Assembly: GCA_029861865.1 (NCBI GenBank)
Contig: JAOTYL010000006.1
Span: 62,001 to 126,000, forward strand
Source: Myxococcales bacterium
GTDB lineage: Bacteria > Myxococcota_A > Polyangia > Polyangiales > Houyiibacteriaceae
Length of the DNA stretch: 64,000 nt
Reading direction: 5' to 3'
Made by a program: the position numbers and the translations under genes. Below are positions 25,758-35,153 of the stretch, in pieces. Within the stretch, counting starts at the first letter, position 1, and the number at the start of each line of letters is the position of its first letter. The notes beneath the pieces were generated by a model. That model had not been told where the DNA came from and did not search any database. It saw only the letters and a program-made list of their open reading frames with translations.

Positions 25758-27979
25758 CCGCCGCGCACCAACGTCAGCATCGGCTTCGGTGCGTAGCCGG
25801 CGAGGTAACCGCTTTCTTCGGCGACGTAGACCCAGCCGCGCTCGTCGACCCGCATGAGGTCGGGAACGAGGTCGCAAGGGAGACTCGCCGATAGGCGGCT
25901 TCCATCGGCGGGCCGCACGACGTGCACCGACGATGCAGGCACGAATAGCGCGCCCCCTCGAAGGACCGGCTCGAGCCTTCTCGGGATCTCGTCGGCCAAC
26001 GCATCCGCGAGATGGGTCGACCACTTCACGTGGCCGGTATGCACATCGAAGGCACTGAGCTGCCCAAAGGGCGCGTTCACGATCCAGGTGCTGTCGATCG
26101 CCATGCCGGCTCCGCCAATTCCGAGACCCGGGTCCTTCACGCCCCAAAGCGGTTCACCGTGGTCGAGCGAATGCGCGGACAACGTCGCCTCCTCTCCCGC
26201 CGTCGACACGAGGACGACGCTGGCGGCGCTCGTCGGGTCCGATGTGGGAGGGCCTTGAAGCTCCCGCTGCCATCGTGGGCGCCCGCTGTAGAGGTCGATC
26301 GCGTAGAGCGCGCCCTCGCGGCGGCCGCGAACCGCGGCGGCTACCACCGTTTCGTCTCGGACCAAGGGTTTGAATTGAAAGCACCCTCGTTCGGCGAATC
26401 TCCAGACATCTTCCCCGGTGGCGAGGTCGATGGCATGAATCGCCTCTTCGCCGCAGGTCACGAGCAGCACGCGGCCTATCTTCGTCATTCGGAACTCGCC
26501 GCCGGTTCGAGATGCGAAGCGCCAACGCGGCTCCCCGGTGCGGACGTCGAGCGCAACCAATCGATCGCTGCCTTCGGTGATGACCGCGACGGGGGGAATG
26601 CTGCCGCCGCCGGCCATCAGTCCGCTCGGCGGACCGCCAATGCGTGGCGTGATGTGCGTCGAGCCATAGGCCGCGCCGTCTTCGACGTTGCAGAGCTCGA
26701 CCTCACCGTCAGGCGAGAGCCGGATCAGCACCGAGCCAGCCATCAGGGTGGTGGAGGCCTGGCCCGGACGGGCCCAGAGCACCTGACCATCGTCGCGCGA
26801 GATCGCGACTACGTGGTTTTGGGTCGCGATGACCAGCCTATCGCCGCACATGAATACCGAGTTCGCGTCGAGCCCTTCGAGACAGATCCGCCATCGCTCC
26901 TCGAACTGGAGGGACGGCAAATTTTCGGCCCTCGTGGTTGGCCCAGCGTCAACCTCGTTGTGCATACGAAGCCGGTCGGGGTCGAGGTTCACGAAGCTGT
27001 CAGCGTTTCGTCGGGCCCGTATCTCCCGCCGCAACACCCGCACCTCTTGTCGGAGCGCACGCACGCGTAGGTTGCGGCTTTGCCCCCGGTCCGAGGCGAC
27101 CAGACTCCGAAGGAGGTCGCTCGCCAGCTTGAGAATAGGGAGAGCGGCTTCTGCGATGCTCAGCGAAGTCGCAGTGAGATCGCCTCTGCCTTCGGAATGG
27201 AGCTCGACACTGACGAGTTGGTGAGACGACTTCCGCATCGCGATCTGAAAGCCACCAGCCCGTAGACGCACGTGTGTCGGTTGGGCGCTGTCCCAGGAAT
27301 CGACCAGGGTTCGCACCGCGACCACCATCCGATGCGCGGCCAGCATGACTGGGCCTTGTACGAGCGACAGTCTACGTCCGCGAACGAACGCCCACAGATG
27401 GCCCTCGAAGAGAAGAGCATGAACATCGGCCCGAGCAGAACGGCTCTGTGACGAAGAGGACGACGGGTAGATCGCCGCCTCGTATCCAAATGCGAGAGGT
27501 ACCTCTGAGGGCGGGGCATCGAGCTCACCGCCTCGTTGATTGACGGCGGCGATCGGTCCTAACGGGTCCGGCGCAAGTTTGGTGGCAAGTGCCCGTTCGG
27601 CGACTCGAATGGCGATCTGCCTGGCCGTCGGGTCGAGCTCCTGCCTCGCGCTTTCGAGCATGGCCTGTGCACAAGTGTGCAGGAGTAGTCTGAGTGGGAC
27701 GGAGCGGTCGAGCTGATGCACCACCGGGGCGCTGGCCGTCCCATAACAACTGACCAACACCGAGTCTCCGCGCCGCACCAAGGCGTACTCGATCGCAGAA
27801 GTCGCGAGCGGCAATAGGACTTTGCGCTTTGCGCCGATCGCCAGCGCTGATGTGGCTGCAGTGAGCTCCGCGAGCGCAGGAACTTCGACGTCGAGCTCCC
27901 CTCCGAGCAGGAGGCGCGGAACCCCTGAGTTCGTGCGTTCTTGTGCGTGTGAGACCGATTTGTCCAATGGCGCGACCAT
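25754..27979 (-). CDS. PQQ-like beta-propeller repeat protein
   Basis: 741 residues. The N-terminal ~360 residues carry no recognised domain and include an Arg-rich, probably coiled region (~300-345). Residues ~365-741 are a beta-propeller with repeated blades of the form LVALDVRTGEPRWRF, IHAIDLATGEDVWRF, LYAIDLYSGRPRWQR, LSAFDVHTGHVKWS, as in PQQ-dependent dehydrogenases and BamB. No signal peptide or dehydrogenase residues are seen, so it is probably a non-catalytic scaffold in the cytoplasm. It diverges from the Nudix gene. Confidence 0.82.
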   Translation of the reverse strand: MVAPLDKSVSHAQERTNSGVPRLLLGGELDVEVPALAELTAATSALAIGAKRKVLLPLATSAIEYALVRRGDSVLVSCYGTASAPVVHQLDRSVPLRLLLHTCAQAMLESARQELDPTARQIAIRVAERALATKLAPDPLGPIAAVNQRGGELDAPPSEVPLAFGYEAAIYPSSSSSQSRSARADVHALLFEGHLWAFVRGRRLSLVQGPVMLAAHRMVVAVRTLVDSWDSAQPTHVRLRAGGFQIAMRKSSHQLVSVELHSEGRGDLTATSLSIAEAALPILKLASDLLRSLVASDRGQSRNLRVRALRQEVRVLRREIRARRNADSFVNLDPDRLRMHNEVDAGPTTRAENLPSLQFEERWRICLEGLDANSVFMCGDRLVIATQNHVVAISRDDGQVLWARPGQASTTLMAGSVLIRLSPDGEVELCNVEDGAAYGSTHITPRIGGPPSGLMAGGGSIPPVAVITEGSDRLVALDVRTGEPRWRFASRTGGEFRMTKIGRVLLVTCGEEAIHAIDLATGEDVWRFAERGCFQFKPLVRDETVVAAAVRGRREGALYAIDLYSGRPRWQRELQGPPTSDPTSAASVVLVSTAGEEATLSAHSLDHGEPLWGVKDPGLGIGGAGMAIDSTWIVNAPFGQLSAFDVHTGHVKWSTHLADALADEIPRRLEPVLRGGALFVPASSVHVVRPADGSRLSASLPCDLVPDLMRVDERGWVYVAEESGYLAGYAPKPMLTLVRGG

Positions 27980-28009
27980 GTTGGTTTTCCAACGCGAGCT
28001 GGAGAGAAA

Positions 28010-28495
28010 ATGGTACTTGGGTCGTTCGACACGGATCCAAAAAAAGGCGTCCTTTCCCTATATGTTGACAGCAGGGTTTCTGTGGTGACTGAAGAAGCGA
28101 AACAGTGGGTCGCGGTGACTGTCTTGGTGTTCCGTGGTGATCGCGTTCTAGCGATGCAACGCGCTTCGGCCGAGGCTGCGGGGGCCGGTATTTGGGAGGG
28201 GATCTCGGGGCGGGTCGAAGCTGATGAAGACCCACTTGCTGCCGCGAAACGCGAAGTGGTTGAAGAGAGTGGGCTCCGCGTGCGAGTGCGCCCTCGTCCC
28301 GTCGACACGTACGCGGCGCGTCGACGTGGCGAGCCGATGACGGTGATCGTGTTTCGGGCAGAGCACGAAGGCGGGGAGGTTGTCTTGTCGCTGGAGCACG
28401 ATGCGTATCGATGGTGCTCGCTCGAGGAGCTCACCGAGCTGGGTGTGCCAGCCCGATTGATCGAGGCGGCGCATCGCGCGCGGAAAGTCGTTTAG
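28010..28495 (+). CDS. Nudix hydrolase
   Basis: 161 residues from the ATG at 28010, supported by GGAGAG just upstream; a GTG pair at 28082/28085 would give a shorter protein that starts right before the Nudix fold. The Nudix box is complete: G-X5-E-X7-REVVEESGL (from GRVEADE), the metal-binding loop for pyrophosphate cleavage. The fold resembles isopentenyl-diphosphate isomerase/MutT-like members that keep WVAVTVLVFRG. The substrate is not predictable. The 3' end overlaps the convergent glycosyltransferase by 65 bases. Confidence 0.85.
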   Translation: MVLGSFDTDPKKGVLSLYVDSRVSVVTEEAKQWVAVTVLVFRGDRVLAMQRASAEAAGAGIWEGISGRVEADEDPLAAAKREVVEESGLRVRVRPRPVDTYAARRRGEPMTVIVFRAEHEGGEVVLSLEHDAYRWCSLEELTELGVPARLIEAAHRARKVV

Positions 28496-29627
28496 AAGGC
28501 CTGCCGAGAAGCCGCTGCATCGCCGCGTCGAAGCCGGCAGCGCGGTGATGTTGATCGAGATAGACGAGGCCGGCAGACCGGAGCTGATCGGTGAGGGCCT
28601 GGTTGATCAACACCCGGTGAGCCGCTTTGGCAAGCGCGCGCGGGTCGTCGTTCCGTACGCACAGACACGCGGCGTCGATCGGGAGGCCTGCTGTCGCCCG
28701 CTCCGTCGCCACGACCGGAAGCCCGCGGGAAAACGCATCCAGCATCTTGATCGGCAGACCACCGACGGCGCGACGCGGGACCCATGTGAAATCCGCTGCC
28801 GCATGCGCCAGCCGACGGGCCCGCTCACCGGCCAATCGGCGAAAATCGACGACGGTACCTAACCCGGTGCGGACTGCTCGGAGGCGGGCCGGAACGGGGT
28901 CGGATTCGGTGGCGATCAAGAGCCGAGCGCTCGGGTGCCGATCTCGCAAGATGACGAGGGCGTCGATCAGATCTTCCCAGCCTTGGTAGGGATCGAGGTT
29001 CCCGGCGTAGAGGCAAAGAGGACCTGTCGTCGGGAGCCCGAGCGTTTTTCTCGCGTCGCGTGCGGTCATCACGGCGCCGATCGATCGACGCCATGGGACG
29101 GGCAAGTACGTCGCCGTCTTGCCGAGAAGCATTGATAGCGAAGGAGACACGGCAGCAACACCGGCGGCCAGTCGACACACTCGAGCCTCGACCTGACGTG
29201 CGGTGGCGGCCATCGGTGACTCGAGGAGTCGGGGAAAGTACATCGGCAGCTCTCGTTCGAGCGATGTGTGCGCGACGTAGTAAACAGGGCCCACGTTTGT
29301 GGCGAGGGCGACGAGTGCTGCTTCGATGTGATGTGCGACGACCGCCTCGGGTTTCAGCCGCGCCGATAGGCGACGGATCTCGCCGATACACCGTGCATCG
29401 AGCGCAAGCTTACCCAACGATGGTCCGGAGCGCAGCGAATGCACCCTCGGGAAGTCCGGAACGCGATCGATGGGATAGGACGCCTCGAGCTCGTATGCCC
29501 CGCGGGCATAAGTGAGCAGATGAACCGGCCTACCGAGCTCCGAGGACGCTCGAAGCATCGAACCAAGAGCGGCCTGTGTGCCCTGGTACGTTGGAAACGG
29601 CAAGCAGGCGACGTGCAGAACGGTCAT
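28431..29627 (-). CDS. GT4-family glycosyltransferase
   Basis: 398 residues with the GT-B fold: an N-terminal acceptor domain starting VLHVACLPFPTYQGTQAAL (glycine-loop region) and a C-terminal nucleotide-sugar domain with LCLYAGNLDPYQGWEDLIDA and PIKMLDAFSRGLPVVAT, the equivalent of the EX7E/PEG region. It would transfer a sugar from a nucleotide-activated donor. It is coupled by an ATGA overlap to a phosphodiesterase-superfamily gene, which suggests a joint role in glycan or phosphoglycan metabolism (inference). Confidence 0.86.
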   Translation of the reverse strand: MTVLHVACLPFPTYQGTQAALGSMLRASSELGRPVHLLTYARGAYELEASYPIDRVPDFPRVHSLRSGPSLGKLALDARCIGEIRRLSARLKPEAVVAHHIEAALVALATNVGPVYYVAHTSLERELPMYFPRLLESPMAATARQVEARVCRLAAGVAAVSPSLSMLLGKTATYLPVPWRRSIGAVMTARDARKTLGLPTTGPLCLYAGNLDPYQGWEDLIDALVILRDRHPSARLLIATESDPVPARLRAVRTGLGTVVDFRRLAGERARRLAHAAADFTWVPRRAVGGLPIKMLDAFSRGLPVVATERATAGLPIDAACLCVRNDDPRALAKAAHRVLINQALTDQLRSAGLVYLDQHHRAAGFDAAMQRLLGRPSKRLSARDAPPRSIGLAHPAR

Positions 29628-31291
29628 TCGACATACCCCAGCGCTCGTAGACGAGCCTCAACCGCTGCTTCGTTGCGATGGACGCCAGACCTCTGCCGAT
29701 CGCCTGAGGGAAGCGCTTCGGCCGCATCCGAAGCCTCGAGAGCATTCCATAGCACGCGCCCTCGGAACGAAGATGGTACCTCGACGCCGAGCCGCGCGAG
29801 AAGTGTTGCGGTCACGTCCGCGATGTGTGCGTCGATGTGCCCTACCGAAACGACTTGCGGGCCGTCGATCGCCAAGAAGCCATGCGAGCGATGACTGCCC
29901 GGAAGGCTGCGGCCTTTCTTCCCGAGCTTCTCCCGGTCGGTGAGCAGACGCCACGCGCCGTGCTCCGTGGGGGCGCTCGCGCTCGGCATCAAGTTGTACG
30001 AGTACTCGCCGTCGAGATGAAAATCGAGAAGCAGATCCGGCGCGCGCTCGAGGTAAGGGCCATCGAAGAGCTCCTCTCGTCGCACCACGTCGCGAAAGAC
30101 CGGGCGACCCGCCCAAGGATCGCGCACTGCAAGCAAGGCGGTACGGATGCGCAGAATCGTTTCGTGCTTCTCGTCCCGGCGAACCGTCCCCTTGGGCTCA
30201 CGGCCGGCCATGTTGAGATAGATGCCGGGGAAGTAGTTGAGCTCATCGCTGAACGCGGTGGTCCGTTTCATGTCGATCGCGCCAAAACGCACGTGCGATT
30301 CGAGTCGACTCGGAAGCCAGGCGTTGCCGATGCGAAACACGCGCTCGCGAAGGCGCGGCGGAAAGCGTCTCAAGGCGAGCTCTTTGAACCGCGCTCCGGC
30401 ATGCTGGTTTCGGGCTTTGAATGACAGCAGCCCGTGCTCGGCCAATAGGCGGTTCAGGTACAGGACCTTGTCGGAGGACCCCCCAGAGCCATGATCGCTG
30501 AGCAAGGTTATTTCGGTTTGGCTGCCCGCGGCGTCGATCAAGCGACCCACCGTCTCGTCGAGTGCCTGGTAAACACGCAGAAGGCCAGCCCGCTGGTCGC
30601 TCGAGACGCTTCTTGGTTTTCTCGGCGACCGGGGGTCGTGGTGCGCCCAAAGGTAGTGCGAGGCCGTGTCGCTTTCGCCGAAATAGACGGCAAACAGGTC
30701 CCACTCTTGGCGTTCCAGCAACCATCGGGCCCATTCCTGCTTTCTCACCACGCGTCGCACCAACGCGTCGGGCAGACGGTCGATCCAACCCGGTGCGTCC
30801 GCGTGAAACTCGTCGACGTCGTCGAAGGTGGGCGTGCCGAACCGGGCAACGGTTTCGTCGTAGAGGGACGGGGGCCACATGAAGGATCGATCCGCCTCGA
30901 AGGCGACCGGGGCGTCCCAGCCGCTGACAAAGACTCCCCGCGCGAGCTCCTCGGGAGGCCAGGTTGCTGGGAAGCTCAAGCAAGCGCAGCGAAACCCGAG
31001 CCGGTCGAGGCGTTGAAAGATGGTCGGCGCTTCTCGGGCCGTGCCCGCGGTGAACCGCACTCGATATCCGCGTCGGGTCGTGAAGTCGAACACTCCATGC
31101 CGAGCAGGATCGAGACCGGTTAGAAAGGTTGTCCAGTTGGGCAGGGTGGCCGGAGGCTGCACCGACTCGAGTGCCGCATAGGCACCATGATTCATCACAC
31201 TGTAGAGGTTCGGGAGACACTCAGCGCCGAACTGCTCGACCACGCCGAGGTCGAGCCCATCGAGGCCAATCACCAGCGCCCGCGCAGACAC
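29624..31291 (-). CDS. Alkaline-phosphatase-superfamily phosphodiesterase (type I) A
   Basis: 555 residues from a GTG at 31291. Metal-site residues typical of the superfamily: Asp11 in VIGLDGLD, the nucleophile Thr54/55 in PNWTTFLTG, FGESDTASHYLW and SDHGSGG near 266-272, plus a C-terminal HRSHGFL. No signal peptide is visible. The reaction is hydrolysis or transfer of phosphodiester or phosphate groups; related proteins act on nucleotides or lipid-linked donors. A homologue lies at 35353-36735 on the same strand, beyond the ATPase cassette. Confidence 0.85.
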   Translation of the reverse strand: MSARALVIGLDGLDLGVVEQFGAECLPNLYSVMNHGAYAALESVQPPATLPNWTTFLTGLDPARHGVFDFTTRRGYRVRFTAGTAREAPTIFQRLDRLGFRCACLSFPATWPPEELARGVFVSGWDAPVAFEADRSFMWPPSLYDETVARFGTPTFDDVDEFHADAPGWIDRLPDALVRRVVRKQEWARWLLERQEWDLFAVYFGESDTASHYLWAHHDPRSPRKPRSVSSDQRAGLLRVYQALDETVGRLIDAAGSQTEITLLSDHGSGGSSDKVLYLNRLLAEHGLLSFKARNQHAGARFKELALRRFPPRLRERVFRIGNAWLPSRLESHVRFGAIDMKRTTAFSDELNYFPGIYLNMAGREPKGTVRRDEKHETILRIRTALLAVRDPWAGRPVFRDVVRREELFDGPYLERAPDLLLDFHLDGEYSYNLMPSASAPTEHGAWRLLTDREKLGKKGRSLPGSHRSHGFLAIDGPQVVSVGHIDAHIADVTATLLARLGVEVPSSFRGRVLWNALEASDAAEALPSGDRQRSGVHRNEAAVEARLRALGYVE

Positions 31292-31327
31292 GAGCAGAGC
31301 CTAGCAGCCTTAGCGTGAGCGTCAGTC

Positions 31328-31429
31328 TCAACCGGTGACTCGGGCCACGGCGCGGGACGGGCGTGCTCGCGCTGGGGCCCCGGTCGCCCTTGCGGCTAAT
31401 CATGGATCCTGACGCGGGCTGCTCCCCAT
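31328..31429. repeat. ~102-bp direct repeat module, left copy
   Basis: This segment matches 35154-35256 in the same orientation with about 10 mismatches and one indel. It begins 37 bases before the phosphodiesterase A start. Its right edge coincides with the point where the four-helix-bundle gene loses similarity. On the minus strand both copies read KGDRGP-ASTPVP-RGPSHRL, but I see no gene. The two copies bracket the hairpin, a hexamer array and the ATPase cassette. Confidence 0.8.
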
Positions 31430-31562
31430 TCAGCACCACACTCTGCGCCGCTCTCTTGAGCTGGTCCGCCAACGCCCGATCTTGTGCTCGAACCACCTGG
31501 AGGAGCGGAGCGACCTCCTGCACGACCTTGCGGGCCCTGATGTACACGTTCTCTGATTGCAT
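31428..31562 (-). pseudogene. Truncated four-helix-bundle (S23/IVP-type) protein
   Basis: About 45 residues from an ATG at 31562 with a good ribosome site (AAGGAG, 6 bases upstream). The sequence MQSENVYIRARKVVQEV...LADQLKRAAQSVVLN fits the first half of the four-helix-bundle family often found as 23S rRNA intervening-sequence proteins. The expected continuation (NIAEG and the later helices) is missing; similarity stops where the 102-bp module begins. A product reading on through the module would have a nonsense tail. I infer disruption by insertion or recombination. Confidence 0.65.
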
Positions 31563-31567
31563 CTTCA

Positions 31568-31642
31568 ACTCCTTGTTTTGGGTTTGGGCCCTGTTGGCCT
31601 CACCCGCTGTGGTCAACAGAGCCCAAACCCAAAACAAGGAGT
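31568..31642. repeat. Long inverted repeat/hairpin
   Basis: A perfect 22-bp arm at 31568-31589 pairs with 31621-31642. After one mismatch the pairing continues (CTGTTG with CAACAG, then three more pairs), leaving an 11-base loop. The left arm contains the ribosome site of the truncated gene and the right arm runs into the hexamer array. It could be a mobile-element end or an inverted duplication of the gene's leader. Confidence 0.85.
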
Positions 31643-31838
31643 GCCAGTGCCAGTGCCAGCGTCAGCGTCAGTGCGAGTGCCAGCGTCAGTGCCAGTGCCA
31701 GCGTCAGCGTCAGTGCCAGTGCCAGCGTCAGCGTCAGTGCCAGCGTCAGTGCCAGCGTCAGTGCCAGTGCCAGTGCCAGCGTCAGCGCCAGTGGCAGCGT
31801 CAGTGCCGGTGCCAGCGTCAGTGCCGGTGCCAGTGCCA
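31641..31838. repeat. Hexamer array, 33 units
   Basis: 33 uninterrupted, in-phase hexamers dominated by two forms, GTGCCA and GCGTCA, with a few single-base variants (GTGCGA, GCGCCA, GTGGCA, GTGCCG). All frames on both strands stay open through it, so long ORFs here (for example Gln/Cys/Arg-rich ones) are artefacts. The remaining stretch 31839-31980 up to the ATPase shows no further feature beyond GAGG near its start. Confidence 0.92.
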
Positions 31839-31980
31839 ATGCTGGCTCGCCGACGGACTTGAATGAGTGTACATGTCACGCATGGACAGGGCATTTTGGT
31901 CCCGAGGCCTTGGTCGGAGACACAGTAATGCCACAAGACCGACTATCGAAAGTCTTCCAAGCGCGCATTGAGATGAGGCA

Positions 31981-34677
31981 GTGACCGACGCCTTGCCAAA
32001 TGCGAGTTCGCCCGGATGGCATACGCTACCCTTTCACAGTGTCTTGTCGCATCTGTCCTCGGGCCCTCACGGCCTCGGGGAGGTCGAGGTTGAGCATCGC
32101 CTCTCTCTCTACGGCCCAAACGAGCTGGATGCCGTTGATCGTGTCTCGCCTTGGACCGTTCTGTTGGGACAATTCAAGAATGTCCTGATCATCATCCTGC
32201 TGATCGCGACCGCGATCTCCGCCTTTGTCGGACACGGCGTGGAGGCCATCGCCATCGCCGTGATCGTGCTGTTCGCTGTGGTGCTGGGCTTCGTACAGGA
32301 GTACCGAGCGGAACGCGCGATCGAAGCGCTCAGGCGAATGGCCGCACCTACCGTAACGGTGATCCGCGACGGTCGGGAGATCGAGATCCCGGCGCGCCAG
32401 CTCGTGCCAGGCGACCTCATTCTCTTGCATGCTGGCGATAAGGTGGCGGCCGACGCGCGGCTGATCAAGTCGGTCAATCTGCAGGTGGATGAAGCGGCGC
32501 TCACTGGCGAATCCGTGCCTGTGGAGAAGAACACCGAGCCACTCGGTGGCGAGGACCTGGCCCTCGGCGACCGCAGCAACATGGTTTTTGCTGGAACCAT
32601 TGCCACCTATGGTCGGGGCCGTGCTGTCGTCGTCGGCACCGGCATGAATACCCAGTTCGGTCGGATTGCCCAGATGTTGCAATCCGTCGAATCCGGCAAG
32701 ACGCCTCTACAGAAGAATCTCGACAAGGTGGGTCGTGTTCTGGGCCTAGCAGCACTTGTGGTAGTGACCGCGATCGTCGCCATGGGCATGCTCCGCGGCC
32801 AGCCGTTGCTGGAGATGTTCATCTTTGGGATTGCCCTGGCAGTTGCGGTCGTACCGGAGGCCCTGCCGGCGGTCGTCACCATTTCGTTGGCGATCGGCGT
32901 GCAACGCATGGCGAAACGAAACGCCCTCGTGCGCCGCCTGCCGGCCGTCGAAACCTTGGGAAGCACATCGGTCATCTGCTCGGACAAGACCGGCACTCTG
33001 ACCAGGGACGAGATGACAGCCCGCAAGCTGTACACGCCCGAAAGAACGCTCACCATCTCCGGTGGCGGCTACGAGCCCGAAGGCGAGTTCTCACTGGACG
33101 ACTCGGCTGTCGAGCTCTCTACGCAGGAGACGGAGTTGCTACGGGCGGCCGCGCTAGTTTCCGATGCACACCTCGTCCGCGACGACGCGCACGGCGGTTG
33201 GCACATCAAGGGAGACCCCACCGAAGGCGCAATGATCGTGGCGGCAGCAAAGGCCGGACTGCAAAAGGGCGACCTCGACCTCCAGTTCCCCCGCATTGGA
33301 GAAATCCCCTTCACCTCCGAAACCAAGCGAATGACAACCTTGCATTCCATTGCCAACAATCAGGTCGCCTACGCCAAGGGCGCGCCGGAGACCATCCTCA
33401 ATTCGTGCTCTCTGCAATTGACGGGGCGAGGCCAAGTCGCGCTGGGGGATGCTGACCGAGAGGCGATTCTCGAAGCGATCCAACAAATGGCTAGCGAGGC
33501 CCTTCGCGTGCTGGCTGTGGCCAGCAAAGCAGACGCCACACTTGGAGACGCGGAGCGCGAGATGACCTTCCTCGGTTTGGTGGGCATGATCGATCCGCCA
33601 CGCCCCGAGGCCAAGGCCGCCGTCGAACGCTGCCAGGAAGCTGGCATCAGAGTCGTGATGATCACGGGCGACCACCCGCTCACCGCACAGGCCGTGGCTC
33701 GTGAGCTCGGTTTGCTCAGAGCGGGGCGCGCAGTGACCGGCGCAGAGCTCGAAGACATGAGCGACGAGGAGCTCGAGCGCGATGTCGAAAACGTCGAGCT
33801 CTATTCCCGCGTGTCCCCCGCTGACAAGCTTCGGATAGTCACGGCCCTGCAAAAGCGCGGTCACGTTGCGGCTATGACAGGCGACGGCGTGAACGACGCA
33901 CCGGCCCTCAAGAAAGCGGACATCGGCATCGCCATGGGTATCACCGGCACCGACGTCAGCAAAGAAGCCGCGGCGATGACCCTCACCGACGACAACTTCG
34001 CATCGATTGTGGCGGCGGTGGAAGAAGGCCGCGGGATCTTCGAGAACATCAAGAAGTATCTGATGTATTTGCTCTCCTCGAACATCGGCGAGATCGGTCT
34101 CATGGCCGGCGCGACGATCGCAGACTTGCCACTGCCCTTGACCGCGGTGCAGATCCTCTACGTCAACCTCGCCACCGATGGCTTGCCTGCGCTTGCACTG
34201 GCGGTCGATCCCCCCGAGGACGACCTGATGGAGCGGGCTCCGCGCGACGCTCGCACGGGAGTGTTCACTCGCCCTGTCGTGATCCTGATGGCTCTCGGAG
34301 GCCTATGGTCCACAGCCGTGAATCTCGCCATCTTCACATGGGCCCTGAAGTCGGGCGGCAGCGTTGCTCATGCCATGACGATGACCTTTGTGTCCCTGGT
34401 GTTGATCCAGTTCTTCAAGGCGTACAACTTCCGCTCCGACCGACGGTCCATTTTGCATCGGCCGTTCTCCAACAAGTGGCTGAACCTCGCCATCTCTTGG
34501 GAGCTGGTGCTGTTGCTCTTCATCGTGTCGTTTCCACCGCTGCACGAACCGTTTGGCACGTACGCGTTGTCAAAGAACGATTGGTTGATCGCCATCTGCG
34601 CGGCCCTGACCATTTCGCCTGTCCTGGAGCTGGCCAAGTGGTGTGAACGGCGTGGCTGGCTCGGAAAGCTGCCCTAA
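31981..34677 (+). CDS. P-type cation-transporting ATPase (P2, Ca2+/Mn2+-type)
   Basis: 898 residues from a GTG at 31981. Domain order: cation-ATPase N domain, actuator motif TGES (175-178), M4 PEALP (292-296), phosphorylation site DKTGTLT (Asp335), KGAPE in the nucleotide domain, MITGDHPLTA, and hinge GDGVNDAPALKKADIGIAMG. About ten membrane segments, with NLATDGLPALALA in M6. M4/M6 fit P2A-like pumps for Ca2+ or Mn2+, although Na+/K+ export cannot be excluded. It is the main gene of a plus-strand cassette inside a minus-strand cluster, bounded by direct repeats. Confidence 0.93.
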   Translation: MTDALPNASSPGWHTLPFHSVLSHLSSGPHGLGEVEVEHRLSLYGPNELDAVDRVSPWTVLLGQFKNVLIIILLIATAISAFVGHGVEAIAIAVIVLFAVVLGFVQEYRAERAIEALRRMAAPTVTVIRDGREIEIPARQLVPGDLILLHAGDKVAADARLIKSVNLQVDEAALTGESVPVEKNTEPLGGEDLALGDRSNMVFAGTIATYGRGRAVVVGTGMNTQFGRIAQMLQSVESGKTPLQKNLDKVGRVLGLAALVVVTAIVAMGMLRGQPLLEMFIFGIALAVAVVPEALPAVVTISLAIGVQRMAKRNALVRRLPAVETLGSTSVICSDKTGTLTRDEMTARKLYTPERTLTISGGGYEPEGEFSLDDSAVELSTQETELLRAAALVSDAHLVRDDAHGGWHIKGDPTEGAMIVAAAKAGLQKGDLDLQFPRIGEIPFTSETKRMTTLHSIANNQVAYAKGAPETILNSCSLQLTGRGQVALGDADREAILEAIQQMASEALRVLAVASKADATLGDAEREMTFLGLVGMIDPPRPEAKAAVERCQEAGIRVVMITGDHPLTAQAVARELGLLRAGRAVTGAELEDMSDEELERDVENVELYSRVSPADKLRIVTALQKRGHVAAMTGDGVNDAPALKKADIGIAMGITGTDVSKEAAAMTLTDDNFASIVAAVEEGRGIFENIKKYLMYLLSSNIGEIGLMAGATIADLPLPLTAVQILYVNLATDGLPALALAVDPPEDDLMERAPRDARTGVFTRPVVILMALGGLWSTAVNLAIFTWALKSGGSVAHAMTMTFVSLVLIQFFKAYNFRSDRRSILHRPFSNKWLNLAISWELVLLLFIVSFPPLHEPFGTYALSKNDWLIAICAALTISPVLELAKWCERRGWLGKLP

Positions 34678-34679
34678 CG

Positions 34680-35141
34680 GTGGTGCAAGCAGCCGGGCAA
34701 AGCTCCAACACGACCATGGACGCAATCATTTCATCGGGAATCGAACTTCTGTCTGACTATGCGGGCTGGTTCATCGGCGTCTCCATTGCGAGCCTAGTCG
34801 CGGCCGTGTTGCTGGTGCCCGCTCTCATCAAGCGTATTCCCGCCGACTATTTTTCCCACTCACAGCGACATCGCCTGGCCTCGTCGCGGTACCCCGCGAT
34901 TGAGTTTGCGTTAGCAGGCGCAAAGAATCTGCTCGGCGCGACCCTCGTGTTGGCGGGGCTGCTGATGCTGTTCGTTCCCGGCCAGGGGCTGATCACGTTA
35001 TTGGTGGGCCTGATGATCATGAACTATCCGGGCAAGTTCGCTCTAGAGCGCTGGCTCATCCAGCGTCCCCACGTCTTGTCAGCGGTGAACTGGTTGCGAG
35101 CCCGGCACGGCCAACCTCCGTTGGACCCGCCCGGTCGGTGA
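34680..35141 (+). CDS. Small membrane protein, PGPGW-like
   Basis: 153 residues from a GTG at 34680, two bases after the ATPase stop; an ATG at 34716 is an alternative start. Two or three membrane segments are visible (~25-48 and ~80-115). The segment LLMLFVPGQGLITLLVGLMI resembles the PGPGW family of putative membrane proteins. The function is unknown. The tight spacing suggests co-expression with, and perhaps an accessory role for, the ATPase. Confidence 0.72.
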   Translation: MVQAAGQSSNTTMDAIISSGIELLSDYAGWFIGVSIASLVAAVLLVPALIKRIPADYFSHSQRHRLASSRYPAIEFALAGAKNLLGATLVLAGLLMLFVPGQGLITLLVGLMIMNYPGKFALERWLIQRPHVLSAVNWLRARHGQPPLDPPGR

Positions 35142-35153
35142 GCCGTCTCTGCG

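Noticed and set aside
26012..27070. 352-codon frame opposite the propeller gene
   Set aside because: The minus strand encodes clear propeller blades; the plus frame is a high-GC shadow.
31641..31838. CRISPR-like array
   Set aside because: Units are 6 bases with no unique spacers, and there are no cas genes.
31363..31866. Long open frames with Gln/Cys/Arg, Val/Pro/Ala or Thr/Asp repeats
   Set aside because: The hexamer array has no stop in any frame; the frames have no ribosome site or family resemblance.
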